Numbered from the stretch's first letter, positions 35,376 through 44,920 are shown. The stretch is 64,000 nt of DNA from Candidatus Anammoxibacter sp. (GCA_021777105.1 JAIQZQ010000037.1:1-64000); one strand, 5' to 3'. Notes: generated by a model from the letters alone, not told the origin. Made by a program: numbers and translations.

Positions 35376-36725
35376 ATGGGTGTATTTAAATATTTCATGG
35401 TATTTATGTTTTGCGGAATTCCGGTTATCAATATTGAACTAAATAATGCAAAGGCGGACGAATCGCCATATTCAAGCCTTGTTCCTACGATCACATCTAC
35501 AATGCCTGATGAGGTAGAAGGCTACAAAAGTTTTCCCGATAAGACCATGGAAAGGCCATATATGGATCATTTTTCATGGCAGTCATTTATTGCGTTGGCC
35601 TGGCCGGCAGATACAAAGGAAAGCGCGCCGCGTGGATTGCCTGTTTCTCCTGATACACCCGCGACTTTTCTGGCTGTAAACAAAGGGGGTGTTTCAACCA
35701 TTCCAACAATATTTGAGTCCTGGCGGGATGTAACACAGTTGTTTCTTAAGGAAGGCGAGCCTGTTGCCTGGAATTCTAATGAAAAGGCTTATTCTCCGTG
35801 TACTTCCATAAAAGGAAATGCGCCAACCGCCAGGTTTTTAAACGATTCTGTGATTGTTGATACAAATCAAGCCGGTAAACCATATCCATTGATTGACCAA
35901 AATCTCAATTATGCGCGTTATGAAATGAAATTTAATGAGAAAGAGTATACTGAGGTGCGGGATAATAAATGGTACATTAAACAGGAAAAGCAGGTAAAAC
36001 TCGGCGCCGGTTCAATTGAGGTTAAAACTTCATGGAGGAAAATGACGAAAGATGATGATTTGAGCCGTTATTATGTTATTGACGCTGTTGTGCTTGGTTT
36101 GGAAACGGAAGAGTTGGATAATTATCAGCAAGGAGCTTGCGAAGTTCAAAAGATGGGGCTCACCGGTATGCATATAATGCATAAGACTGAAAAGTTTCAT
36201 CAATGGGTTTGGTCAACTTTTGAGCAGGTTGACAATCTGACCCCGGGACATGGGGCTCCTCCAGGATTGAAACCATCATATAGCAACGGTCACCCAACTG
36301 AAGACACAAAAAAATATGGTTTTAATTATAAGCCCAGGAAAATACCGGCTGCGTTGCCTCCAATTGTGCCGCCAATAAGCGACAGAAAACCTGTTAATGT
36401 TTACAGGGTAAAGGATATACCAAATACGCCGGGAACAACAACCGCCAACTTTGCACATGGAGTTTCCACTCAGGGCATGAATAAAACATATCAGGAGCTT
36501 CTTAAAGGAACCGTATGGGAATATTATGAGCTTGTCGGCACACAGTGGCCGTCTCTCCCGGAGGAAACCGCAAAATTTGGGGTTCCGTTTCCCGCTTATC
36601 TTGCAAACACTGTGATAGAGACATATTTCCAGAACACTTCATGCATGGGTTGCCATTCCAGCGCATATTCAACATCGGACTTTAGCTGGTCTATTAAGTT
36701 AAGGGCCAGGGATGCGAAGGAATAG
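35376..36725 (+). CDS. Exported cytochrome c-like protein of a 'WQSFIA' family (paralog A)
   Basis: About 449 residues. ATG 35376 is preferred to GTG 35370 because GTG overlaps the Shine-Dalgarno AGGAGG. Signal peptide about 1-27 ('NNAKADES'). Conserved 'MDHFSWQSFIALAWPAD', 'PLIDQNLNYARYEM', 'ARYY/SRYYVIDA', 'MGLTGMHI', 'QWVWSTFEQVDN' and, at the C-terminus, one heme c site CMGCH in 'NTSCMGCHSSAYST'. A clear paralog is encoded at 56660-58078. Predicted periplasmic electron-transfer or redox protein. Its stop is TAG, formed with the first base of an inserted mini-element. Downstream on the same strand are the YLDLP protein and a decarboxylase-like gene. Confidence 0.82.
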   Translation: MGVFKYFMVFMFCGIPVINIELNNAKADESPYSSLVPTITSTMPDEVEGYKSFPDKTMERPYMDHFSWQSFIALAWPADTKESAPRGLPVSPDTPATFLAVNKGGVSTIPTIFESWRDVTQLFLKEGEPVAWNSNEKAYSPCTSIKGNAPTARFLNDSVIVDTNQAGKPYPLIDQNLNYARYEMKFNEKEYTEVRDNKWYIKQEKQVKLGAGSIEVKTSWRKMTKDDDLSRYYVIDAVVLGLETEELDNYQQGACEVQKMGLTGMHIMHKTEKFHQWVWSTFEQVDNLTPGHGAPPGLKPSYSNGHPTEDTKKYGFNYKPRKIPAALPPIVPPISDRKPVNVYRVKDIPNTPGTTTANFAHGVSTQGMNKTYQELLKGTVWEYYELVGTQWPSLPEETAKFGVPFPAYLANTVIETYFQNTSCMGCHSSAYSTSDFSWSIKLRARDAKE

Positions 36726-36879
36726 TAACTGTTCCGCGTGTTTTTACATGACTATACACACCCCTAAATCCCCTCTTATTAGAGGGGACTTTGTGGAATT
36801 AAATCCGATTTAATATCCCCTCTAAAAAGAGGGGTGGCCGCTTGGCGGACGGGGTGTGTAATTTACGTTGAACAGTCAC
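36725..36879. mobile_element. Mini-element family C, complete copy 2 (155 bp) at a stop codon
   Basis: Ends GTAACTGTTCCGCGTG and (inverse) GTGACTGTTCAACGT. The 8-bp direct repeat AAGGAATA flanks it (36717-36724, 36880-36887). The pre-insertion sequence would read AAG GAA TAA, so the insertion hit the stop codon of the cytochrome gene and the element's first G rebuilds it as TAG, followed at once by TAA. Internal CCCCTC/GAGGGG hairpins. Confidence 0.78.
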
Positions 36880-36975
36880 AAGGAATAACCGGTTTGAGCT
36901 TTAGGGCTCGATAACAATAATAGGCGAACTTTTTCACGCAATTATCTATAACGGATATTTGAAAGGAGAAATTAT

Positions 36976-38682
36976 ATGAGTTACCTTGACTTGCCGAGGC
37001 TGCATTTTTCAGGCAAATTTATGACCAATCCATCAACTATTAATAATACACCGGATAATTTTAATCCGGAAAACAAAGAAAAGCTTGAAAAATTGTGGAA
37101 TCCCGGCGGGCCGGCGGACTGGAAGTTTGAAGGTTGCAAGGTGACGCAAGTCTCATATGCCGACGGAACAGTGGCAGTCGCAAAAGTGGACGACTCTATA
37201 ATAGGGACGCCGCTCAAAAGTTGGGATTTTCCGTTTCCCGGCAAACTTGTTGACCTTGATCCATACCAACAGGCGGTGTCGCAGGTGTGGGCATTCAGGT
37301 TGTTTCTGGGAGACGACCGTGAAAAAAACCTGATCAATGGGAAGTTTAATGTTGCCGCTTTTACGGATATGTGGGGGCGTATGAGAGGCTCAAAATACAG
37401 CCACTACTTTTGCGCATATTACCAGTCGCGGCTTGAGAATATGGAATGGAACGGTGTTGACGAATCAAAATTCCTGAAAGAGTTGAAACAAAGGACTGTT
37501 GACACCGGCATAAACTCGCTTTCGATTAAATTTAATGTGGACGCATATAATTCACATTCTACAATTGATGAAAATACCAATGCGTATTTTACTTATGGCA
37601 GAGTTTCAGGCACAATTGGGCCCGTCCTTAAAGGCGAGCCTGAACATTTTGTTAATCAAAGGCTTTTAAGCTCCGGTTTGCCTCCAATGCCGTCCCCAAC
37701 CGATCCAAAATATTCCTATTTATATTTTGCCCCGTTTAAACTGGACAAAACACGTAAATCCCTGGTTATTGACATGGGCAATAGTTTGCCGACAACATAC
37801 AATCCGGAGGGAGAGGATGTCCTGTTGACTGAAAACATAGATATACCAAAATTGGAGCTTGTGTATAATAATGACAAAGGCGAGCCTGTAACAATAGGGG
37901 TGATTGACGGCTCAACGGACGCTTATATGAAAAACGCAAGCGTGAGCGAGTTTAACAATATTTCCAAAGACGTTATGGACGCAATTGAAAAGACGCCGTT
38001 GTTTGTAACGGCGCCTTCCGTATCAAATGAACAGGAGTTATACGAGAACTCGACGGGTTTTAACCTGAGGGCTGATTCATTTGTTTTCAGGATGAATTCC
38101 GGCGATACGGAGGATGTGACATTTTACGCCGCGAATTTTGGAAAACCGGCTTCGGGCATAACTATTGATTTGGCGTATTCGGATCAATTGAATCAAGGCG
38201 CTGATGAACCGCCCGCCGGAACGCCAACGATACTGGATTTTCCCCATAGCGTAACAACCGACGAAAACGGCAAGGCGACGTTTACATTAAAAGCCGGCAA
38301 TCCCGGCAATCCCAGAAAATATATCGACGGTCAGGTTTACGCTATATCATACACTCCCGCGAATCCCCCTGATGATTATACTCAGAGCAGTTGGGATTTT
38401 ATAAGCGTCCTGGTGCATACTGAATACACATATGAGAAGCCCGCCACATGGAAGAAGGACGTCCGGGCGGTATTGGCCCAATACGGATGGCTCTACCCGT
38501 TCATGGGTAATTTTGTTAACATGCAGGATTACGGCAGCGTTTACGCCAACAAGGATCAGCTAAAAGCGGTTTTTGAGATGGACATTAACGAGCCTAACTG
38601 TATGCCGGTTACCAGAGACCTGTCAAAATCAAAATTGGATATGATTCTGGAGTGGATTAAAAATGATTGTCCCGAAGGTTAA
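36976..38682 (+). CDS. 'YLDLPRLHFSG' protein with C-terminal heme-less cytochrome-like domain
   Basis: 568 residues, no signal peptide. It opens with 'SYLDLPRLHFSGKFMTNPSTINN', the hallmark of a large uncharacterised family; a middle beta-rich region includes an Ig-like stretch ('HSVTTDENGKATFTLKAGN'). Residues 492-568 ('KKDVRAVLAQYGW…CMPVTRDLSKSKLDMILEWIKNDC') align with the whole 77-residue protein at 54043-54276 and resemble small cytochrome c domains lacking CxxCH. GAAAGGAGAAAT precedes ATG 36976. Sits between the heme protein and the decarboxylase-like enzyme, 23 nt before the latter, so probably cotranscribed. Function unknown; a redox-linked structural role is inferred. Confidence 0.75.
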   Translation: MSYLDLPRLHFSGKFMTNPSTINNTPDNFNPENKEKLEKLWNPGGPADWKFEGCKVTQVSYADGTVAVAKVDDSIIGTPLKSWDFPFPGKLVDLDPYQQAVSQVWAFRLFLGDDREKNLINGKFNVAAFTDMWGRMRGSKYSHYFCAYYQSRLENMEWNGVDESKFLKELKQRTVDTGINSLSIKFNVDAYNSHSTIDENTNAYFTYGRVSGTIGPVLKGEPEHFVNQRLLSSGLPPMPSPTDPKYSYLYFAPFKLDKTRKSLVIDMGNSLPTTYNPEGEDVLLTENIDIPKLELVYNNDKGEPVTIGVIDGSTDAYMKNASVSEFNNISKDVMDAIEKTPLFVTAPSVSNEQELYENSTGFNLRADSFVFRMNSGDTEDVTFYAANFGKPASGITIDLAYSDQLNQGADEPPAGTPTILDFPHSVTTDENGKATFTLKAGNPGNPRKYIDGQVYAISYTPANPPDDYTQSSWDFISVLVHTEYTYEKPATWKKDVRAVLAQYGWLYPFMGNFVNMQDYGSVYANKDQLKAVFEMDINEPNCMPVTRDLSKSKLDMILEWIKNDCPEG

Positions 38683-38705
38683 TATTTTAAAGAAAGGAAT
38701 ATATT

Positions 38706-40016
38706 ATGGTTAAGAGATTTATTAAAAATGAAACTGTAGTTAGAGCGGGAACGAGGCTTATTACATCCGTCTTTGTGTTCTTGATATTTGCTGTTAGTAT
38801 TTCAGGTTTTGCCCAGGAAGACAAAGGAAAACTACTCAACGATGTTGTTGACTTTGTTGTAATTAAGGAGTTGGAGGCTCTATACAGTAATGACAAGGCT
38901 TTTCAGACGTTAATGGATAAGGCTTTAAGCGAAGCGGTTACACCCCCCGGCGGATGCGTAAAAGGAAAAGACATGGGGCCGTTGCAAAAAGTGTTTGGTT
39001 TAAGCGATAATGAGGAGTTCTGCTGGCATAACAGGCCTTTTAGCGACCTTGTTAAAGTTTTTAAAAGCTGGCTTCAGTCTATTGTTTGGCCGGAAGAGCC
39101 GTATACAGGTTTTGAATACTATACAATGCTTTACAGTTTAGCATATGAAAACAATTGGGCCATGCAATTTCTTGAGACGGAGCCGGGCCTTAGCTGGACA
39201 AAAAAATTTACTAAAGCGCGCGGGTTATTTATGGACAGCTCAGGGTCTATTAACCAGAAAGTCCTTGATGCCTGGAAACAAAACATAGGCCTTCGCCAAT
39301 GGGAAGAATATAAAATACCCGAGGGTGGATTTAAAAACTTTAATGAGTTTTTTGCGCGTGAAGTTAAAGATGGGGCGAGACCTGTTGCCGGGCCGGGCAT
39401 TGACTCTATACTTGTCTCTCCCGCCGACAGTAACATTAATATTATTAATGCCAATCTCAAGGCGACGACACAAATCAATACGAAATATGGCAAAAACCTG
39501 AATATCAGGGAGCTTTTGGGCGGCTCTACTTTTGCGGATTCATTTAATGGCGGGACCGCAATCTCCTGTGTGTTGATGCCGAATGTATATCATCGCTATC
39601 ATTCACCGGTAAAAGGCGCGGTGGTAGAGTCGAAAGATGTTAACGGTGTTTACTTTGGAATGGGCGGAAATTTCTATAGTTATATAAATAACGGCAATGT
39701 TGGCGGATATTTGTCGAATTATGGAATATTTGGAATATACCATCGTGGATATTATATAATTCAAACTGAAAATTATGGAAATGTCGCAATGATCCCTATC
39801 GGTCTGGATGATATAAGCTCTGTAAATTTTGTGGAGAAATTTGCAAATATTTCAAAACAAGATAAACCCGTGCCTGTTAAAAAGGGCGAGGAGGTTGGAC
39901 ATTTTGCGTATGGAGGGTCAACAATCATTCTTTTGTTTCAACCCGGCGTTCTTTCAAATTTGAGTGTTAACCAGGGAATGCAAATTGGGCAATTAGCGCC
40001 TGTATCTACCCCCTGA
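38706..40016 (+). CDS. Exported phosphatidylserine-decarboxylase-family proenzyme
   Basis: 436 residues. N-terminal signal segment ('FVFLIFAVSISGFAQE'), then an ~150-residue helical region like the N-terminal domain of PsiD-type decarboxylases ('WKQNIGLRQWEEYKIPEGGFKNFNEFFAREVKDGARPV' in outline). The catalytic fold follows with all PSD landmarks: Asp in 'VSPADS', His in 'YHRYHSPVKG', and the self-cleavage site GGST (Ser405), which would become the pyruvoyl group. Most bacterial PSDs are inner-membrane enzymes of ~300 residues; secretion and the extra N-terminal domain suggest another substrate, perhaps an amino acid. AAAGGAAT precedes the start; the upstream gene ends 23 nt before. Confidence 0.82.
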   Translation: MVKRFIKNETVVRAGTRLITSVFVFLIFAVSISGFAQEDKGKLLNDVVDFVVIKELEALYSNDKAFQTLMDKALSEAVTPPGGCVKGKDMGPLQKVFGLSDNEEFCWHNRPFSDLVKVFKSWLQSIVWPEEPYTGFEYYTMLYSLAYENNWAMQFLETEPGLSWTKKFTKARGLFMDSSGSINQKVLDAWKQNIGLRQWEEYKIPEGGFKNFNEFFAREVKDGARPVAGPGIDSILVSPADSNINIINANLKATTQINTKYGKNLNIRELLGGSTFADSFNGGTAISCVLMPNVYHRYHSPVKGAVVESKDVNGVYFGMGGNFYSYINNGNVGGYLSNYGIFGIYHRGYYIIQTENYGNVAMIPIGLDDISSVNFVEKFANISKQDKPVPVKKGEEVGHFAYGGSTIILLFQPGVLSNLSVNQGMQIGQLAPVSTP

Positions 40017-40036
40017 ATAGACACGATCTATTTGAA

Positions 40037-40245
40037 CCTAAATTGAGCGATTTTAAATACCCCCTCCCCTAGCCCCTCCCACTAAGGGGAGGGGGGATTT
40101 GGCTTTTTCAGCTCGTTTAGGCGCTAATCACAAAGTTAAAAAGTTTCACCTAATAGGCGCTGTATTGTAATTAATATATACCGTTTATTTCCCCTCTCTT
40201 GATGGGAGGGGTCAGGGGAGGGTGATAAGAATCGCTCAATTTAGG
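40037..40245. mobile_element. Mini-element family B, complete copy 2 (209 bp)
   Basis: CCTAAATTGAGCGATTTT … AGAATCGCTCAATTTAGG, nearly identical to 21076-21283. It lies between the decarboxylase-like gene and eboB and may affect read-through. Confidence 0.75.
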
Positions 40246-40304
40246 TTGTATATAACTCTGAAAAATTTAACGTTACCGGTATAAATGATTGGAAATAAAG
40301 TGAA

Positions 40305-41147
40305 ATGAAGATAATAGAACCGCACATTCATATGTACTCTCGAACAACCGACGATTATATAGCTATGTATAATGCCGGAATCAAGGTCGTGGTTGAGCCT
40401 TCGTTTTGGCTGGGTAGCGAGAGGCGCTATGCCGGCACTTTTTTTGACTATTTTAAGCTTATTCTTGAATTTGAGACTTTAAGGGCTTCACGGTTCGGCA
40501 TTGATCATTTTGCGGCTGTTTCAATAAACCCTAAAGAGACGGAGAATACCGCCCTTGTTAATGAAGCTCTGGATGGAATGGGCGAATATCTCGACCATCC
40601 AAGATGTGTTGCTTTAGGGGAGATTGGGCTTAACAATAATACTAAAAATGAGATAAGCGCCTTTCGTAAACAGCTTTTAATGGCAGAGGAACGTAAAATG
40701 CCTGCGATTGTCCACTTGCCGCATGAGAATAAAGTTGAAGGGGCTCGAATTATCGTAGATATAATCAAAGCCGAAGGCGTTGACCAGAATAAGATTGTGA
40801 TAGACCACAACACTGAAGCCAGTATGCCGATTAGCAAAGATACCGATTGCTTTTGCGGGCTTACCGTCTACCCGTACTCCAAGCTTGATCCCGCCAGAGT
40901 ATCGTTCATTATTGAAAAGTTCGGATCTGATCGGATAATAGTCAACGGCTCAGCGGATTGGGGTGTGTCCGATCCCCTCTCGCTCATAAAAGTTGTAGAT
41001 TATCTCCAAAATAACGGCCATGATGAAAGTGTTATACGCAAACTAACATATGATCACGCCAATGAACTTTATAGCCATTCACCCAATTGGAAACCATGTT
41101 TTGACTTAAAGCCGACGCCCATTTCAGATTTCCAACGTGAACCTTAA
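40305..41147 (+). CDS. eboB: EboB-like TatD-family metal hydrolase
   Basis: 280 residues, cytosolic. 'IEPHIHM' supplies the HxH metal ligands of TatD/amidohydrolase-type TIM barrels; 'VALGEIGLNN', 'PAIVHLPHEN' and 'IVIDHNTE' give further ligands, and 'VNGSADWGVSDP' a late Asp. Followed in order by UbiA-, dehydroquinate-synthase-, sugar-isomerase- and phosphodiesterase-like genes, which is the ebo gene order. First ebo gene here; no eboA-like ORF is recognised upstream. Proposed role, from the family, in making or moving an unidentified metabolite precursor. Confidence 0.85.
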   Translation: MKIIEPHIHMYSRTTDDYIAMYNAGIKVVVEPSFWLGSERRYAGTFFDYFKLILEFETLRASRFGIDHFAAVSINPKETENTALVNEALDGMGEYLDHPRCVALGEIGLNNNTKNEISAFRKQLLMAEERKMPAIVHLPHENKVEGARIIVDIIKAEGVDQNKIVIDHNTEASMPISKDTDCFCGLTVYPYSKLDPARVSFIIEKFGSDRIIVNGSADWGVSDPLSLIKVVDYLQNNGHDESVIRKLTYDHANELYSHSPNWKPCFDLKPTPISDFQREP

Positions 41148-41437
41148 ACCTGCTGTTTTATCAACACGGCCGGCCTGTATCTCATTTGATATGTGGTTAT
41201 TTCCTTTACAATTAAATTAAAGAATAATTTGATATTTGGTTGCATTTATTCTACTATTGTAAAGATTTATGGAAATAATTTGTCTACGGTGGACTTTTTT
41301 TGCCCTTTCAGGGTAACAAGCCAACGTCTTTGCCGGAGTTAAGGCTTCAGCCTTTTATTCATTGGCTAATTTCGAAAACCTAATGCTTTTGAGTATAACT
41401 GCGGAATGTTTGATTTATTCAATTAGGAGCGGGGCTA
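41148..41437. other. Spacer inside the ebo cluster
   Basis: 290 bp with no gene. 'ATTGTAAAGATTTATGGAAA' near 41260 recalls text at 1130. The AGGAGCGGGG before the next TTG start is at 41425-41434. Confidence 0.4.
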
Positions 41438-42343
41438 TTGTCTTTTAAATCTTATATTGTACTAACGCGGCCGGCGAATATATTTACCGCTCATGCCGAC
41501 ATTATTGCCGGTTTGGCAATTGCGGGCGCATATTCCAGTAAGCAAGTTGACATATTTCGGTTGACCTTGCCGCAATTTGTCACTGTGATTTGTCTATTGC
41601 TGTCAACCACATTTCTTTATTCGGGGGGCATAGCGCTTAATGACTTCTTTGACGTTATAATTGACGCAAAAGAGCGGCCTGAAAGGCCTTTGCCAAGCGG
41701 TAAAGTATCAACACGCAATGCGCTGATTTTTATTTTAACGCTGTTTGTTATAGGAATTGTAGCCGCCTTTAATGTTGCCGTTGAGAGCGGGATAATTGCG
41801 GTTGTAATAGCTCTGCTCTGTCTTTCATATAATGCCGCGGCAAAACATCGCATTGTTCTTGGTCCGGTAAACATGGGGTTATGCCGGGGGATGAATCTGG
41901 CTCTTGGCGTTAGCGCCGCAGGTGTTATGATGCCGGCGTTTTGGCTAATTGTATTTATTCCAATAGCTTATATTGCCGGGGTAACATTAATGAGCAAGAA
42001 TGAAGTATATGGCGGCGGCGGAATTTTTATAAAAACCGCGATCATGTTGTACATTGTAGCTATTGCGTTCGTGATATCTCTTGTCGTTTTCAAAGAGTTT
42101 AACATTTTAAAAACAGCTCCTTTTTTAATATTTTTTATATTTAGCAGCTTTATTCCCGCATTGATCGCTTTGCGTAATACTACGGGCACGATGATTCAGA
42201 ACGCGGTAAAGTTTGGTGTATTGTCGTTGATAATCCTTGACGCGGCTTTGGCCGCCGGGTTCGGGGGCTTGATAATTGGCGTTGTTGCGTTAGCTCTGCT
42301 GCCGGTTTCAATATTCACAGCCAAACGATTTTCAGTAACATGA
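41438..42343 (+). CDS. eboC: EboC-like UbiA-family prenyltransferase
   Basis: 301 residues, eight or nine membrane helices. 'LNDFFDVIIDAKERPERPLPSGKVS' is the first Asp-rich prenyl-diphosphate/Mg site of UbiA enzymes; the second loop lacks a full DxxxD, as often in this subgroup. TTG 41438 is the start, set by AGGAG at 41425-41429. Would transfer an isoprenoid chain to a cyclic acceptor, possibly the product of the neighbouring cyclase. Confidence 0.85.
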   Translation: MSFKSYIVLTRPANIFTAHADIIAGLAIAGAYSSKQVDIFRLTLPQFVTVICLLLSTTFLYSGGIALNDFFDVIIDAKERPERPLPSGKVSTRNALIFILTLFVIGIVAAFNVAVESGIIAVVIALLCLSYNAAAKHRIVLGPVNMGLCRGMNLALGVSAAGVMMPAFWLIVFIPIAYIAGVTLMSKNEVYGGGGIFIKTAIMLYIVAIAFVISLVVFKEFNILKTAPFLIFFIFSSFIPALIALRNTTGTMIQNAVKFGVLSLIILDAALAAGFGGLIIGVVALALLPVSIFTAKRFSVT

Positions 42344-42512
42344 TCCAGATAAACCGGAAAGTGACTAAAGTTAAAAGTGAACTAAAGTTTCGGTAAAAAT
42401 TTTAAATTTTTGAATAAATTATATAATAAAAGTTTAAATCCTATGTAGTTTTTCAAAATATTTTGTCAAAAATTGTCACAACTTCACTTATAAGATACTG
42501 ATAGATAGAAAC

Positions 42513-43697
42513 ATGGAAACTATAAGACAATCATTTCAAGTCAACTTTAATTATGATGTGCATTTTCTCACAGGTTTATTCAATCCTGAAAACAGGCTGT
42601 TAGCGTCTGTAATTGCCGGCGATGATCAATCCGTCATGAAAAAAGCTATTGTGATTATTGATGACGGCGTTCTTGCCGAACATAAAGATCTGCTTAACAA
42701 ACTTGAGGTTTATGCGCTCCAGTATAAAGATGTTTTTGATATACTCGGTGAGCCGATTATTTTAAAAGGCGGGGAAAACGTTAAAAATGATCATACGTTA
42801 TATCAGAAACTTCACGAACGTATTAACGCTCAACGCATTTGCCGCCATTCATACATTATTGCAATAGGCGGCGGAGCGTTGCTTGACGTTGTAGGTCTTG
42901 CCGCCGCGACCGCGCATAGAGGGATCAGGCTGATAAGGATTCCTTCTACCGTTCTATCGCAAAACGACTCCGGCGTTGGAGTTAAAAACGGATTTAACGT
43001 TTTTGGCAAAAAGAATTTTGTTGGAACATTTGCGCCTCCTTATGCTGTGTTGAACGATTTCGATTTCCTTACAACTCTTGACGACAGAGATTGGCGGTCC
43101 GGCATAGCTGAAGCGGTGAAAGTTGCGTTAATAAAAGACAGGGGATTTTTTGAATATATTAATAATAATACGTCAAATTTAAAGAGCCGCAACATGGAAG
43201 TGATGAAACAGGTTATTTACCGTTGCGCCACATTGCATTTAAATCACATACGAACAAGCGGCGACCCTTTTGAGCATGGTTCGTGCCGGCCTCTGGATTT
43301 TGGACATTGGGCCGCGCACAAGATAGAGCAATTAAGCGATTATTCCATACGGCACGGCGAAGCCGTGGCTATTGGCATTGCGATAGACACGACATATTCA
43401 TATCTTGCCGGCTTGTTAAAAGATGATGAATGGGAGCTTGTGCTTGAGACTCTTGGTTGTCTGGGGTTTAACTTAACAATGCCCCAACTTTCTCAATGGA
43501 GAGATGATAATGAATACGTAAAAACTCTTTTGCTGGGCATGGAAGAGTTTCGCGAGCATCAAGGCGGCAAGTTAACGTTAATGATGCTTAAGGAGGTTGG
43601 CCAAGGCATAAATATTAACGAGGTAGACGAATCTCTTTTTCATAAAGCAATCTTGTTAATAAATGAGTTTGAATTAAAAAAGGTAAAAGAAATTTGA
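42513..43697 (+). CDS. eboD: EboD-like 3-dehydroquinate-synthase-family cyclase
   Basis: 394 residues. 'AIGGGALLDVVGLAAATAHRGIRLIRIPSTVLSQNDSGVGVKNGFN' is the NAD/Zn-binding core of sugar phosphate cyclases; 'SGIAEAVKVALI', 'DFGHWAAHKIE' and 'IRHGEAVAIGI' provide Glu/His zinc ligands. Not the shikimate enzyme by context: it overlaps eboE by 4 bp (43694-43697). Expected to cyclise a sugar phosphate to a cyclitol-like product. Confidence 0.88.
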   Translation: METIRQSFQVNFNYDVHFLTGLFNPENRLLASVIAGDDQSVMKKAIVIIDDGVLAEHKDLLNKLEVYALQYKDVFDILGEPIILKGGENVKNDHTLYQKLHERINAQRICRHSYIIAIGGGALLDVVGLAAATAHRGIRLIRIPSTVLSQNDSGVGVKNGFNVFGKKNFVGTFAPPYAVLNDFDFLTTLDDRDWRSGIAEAVKVALIKDRGFFEYINNNTSNLKSRNMEVMKQVIYRCATLHLNHIRTSGDPFEHGSCRPLDFGHWAAHKIEQLSDYSIRHGEAVAIGIAIDTTYSYLAGLLKDDEWELVLETLGCLGFNLTMPQLSQWRDDNEYVKTLLLGMEEFREHQGGKLTLMMLKEVGQGININEVDESLFHKAILLINEFELKKVKEI

Positions 43698-44920
43698 AAA
43701 TCGGCTCTGATAAATATTTCAACCTTACTTATTGCGCTAATGCGCATCCCGGCGAGACATGGGATGAGACGTTTTCGAATTTGCAAAAATATATACCGCG
43801 ATTAAAATCTGCTTTGTCGCCAAACGGCCGGTTTGGCATCGGGCTTCGCTTGTCAAATATCGCTTCGCTTGACCTTGTAAAGCCGGACGCTATCACGGCG
43901 TTTAAATTATGGCTAAATGAAAACGATCTATATATTTTTACTATTAACGGTTTTATTTATGGAAGGTTTCATGGGGGTAAAGTGAAAGAGCGGGTTTTTG
44001 ATCCTGACTGGTCAACCACTGATAGAAGGGATTACACTATCAGGCTTTTTGAGATACTTAATCACATCTTGCCGGATGGAATTGACGGTGGTGTTTCCAC
44101 TGCGCCCATTGCGTATAAATCAGGATTAAATGAGACGGGCAAAGAAAAAGTATGCGATGCTTCAGCCCTTCATATTGCGGCTCTAATTGAAAAAATGGTT
44201 GAACTGTTTGAAAAGGGGGGGAAACATCTGCATCTGGATATTGAGCCTGAACCCGGATGTTTGCTTGAAAGCAGCAGTGATGTTATTCGATATTTTGAAG
44301 AGTGGTTGTTTGCCGGCGCTGCGGGGTTGTTAATGAAATCTTTAGGCGTTGAAAGATCAAAAGCCGAAGAGCTTATTTTACGTCATATTAAAATTTGTTT
44401 TGACGTCTGCCATTTTGCTGTAAATTTTGAAAGAAGTATAGACGCTTTAAATAATCTAACAAAAGCCGGTATACAAATAGGCAAAGCGCACATAAGTTCC
44501 GCATTGCGTTTAATGCCTGGGGATTGTGGTGATGAGTATAGAGGCAAAGTGAAGCAGCTCCTTGAGCCATTAACCAAATCTGATTATCTTCACCAGGCTG
44601 TGGTGATGCAACCTGACGGTTTAACCAAAAGTTACAGCGACCTTGTTTATGCGTTGCCTAATATAAAAGATAACAGGTCCGGCGAATGGAGGATACATTT
44701 TCATGTTCCTGTTTTTTTTAAAGGTCTTAATTATTTTCAATCAACACAATTTGTGACAATTGAGACTCTAAAATATTTAAAGAGCAACAAATTAACCTCG
44801 CATCTGGAAATAGAGACTTATACCTGGGAGTTTTTACCACAAGAGTTAAAAACAGACATCGTAAGTTCCATTCAAAAAGAGTATGAGTGGACAATGGGGT
44901 ATTTTATAAAAAATGAATAA
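43694..44920 (+). CDS. eboE: EboE-like xylose-isomerase-type TIM-barrel protein
   Basis: 408 residues from TTG 43694, overlapping the stop of eboD. Sugar-isomerase-like barrel with 'LHLDIEPEPGCLLES', 'ICFDVCHFAVNFE' and 'GKAHISSALRL', likely metal-binding residues Glu, Asp/His and His. It matches EboE, annotated in other genomes as metabolite traffic protein or sugar phosphate isomerase. Overlaps eboF by 8 bp, so tightly coupled. Confidence 0.85.
   Translation: MKIGSDKYFNLTYCANAHPGETWDETFSNLQKYIPRLKSALSPNGRFGIGLRLSNIASLDLVKPDAITAFKLWLNENDLYIFTINGFIYGRFHGGKVKERVFDPDWSTTDRRDYTIRLFEILNHILPDGIDGGVSTAPIAYKSGLNETGKEKVCDASALHIAALIEKMVELFEKGGKHLHLDIEPEPGCLLESSSDVIRYFEEWLFAGAAGLLMKSLGVERSKAEELILRHIKICFDVCHFAVNFERSIDALNNLTKAGIQIGKAHISSALRLMPGDCGDEYRGKVKQLLEPLTKSDYLHQAVVMQPDGLTKSYSDLVYALPNIKDNRSGEWRIHFHVPVFFKGLNYFQSTQFVTIETLKYLKSNKLTSHLEIETYTWEFLPQELKTDIVSSIQKEYEWTMGYFIKNE

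Noticed and set aside
42513..43697. Shikimate-pathway 3-dehydroquinate synthase
   Set aside because: Translational coupling to eboE and the full ebo order favour EboD; no other shikimate gene is near.
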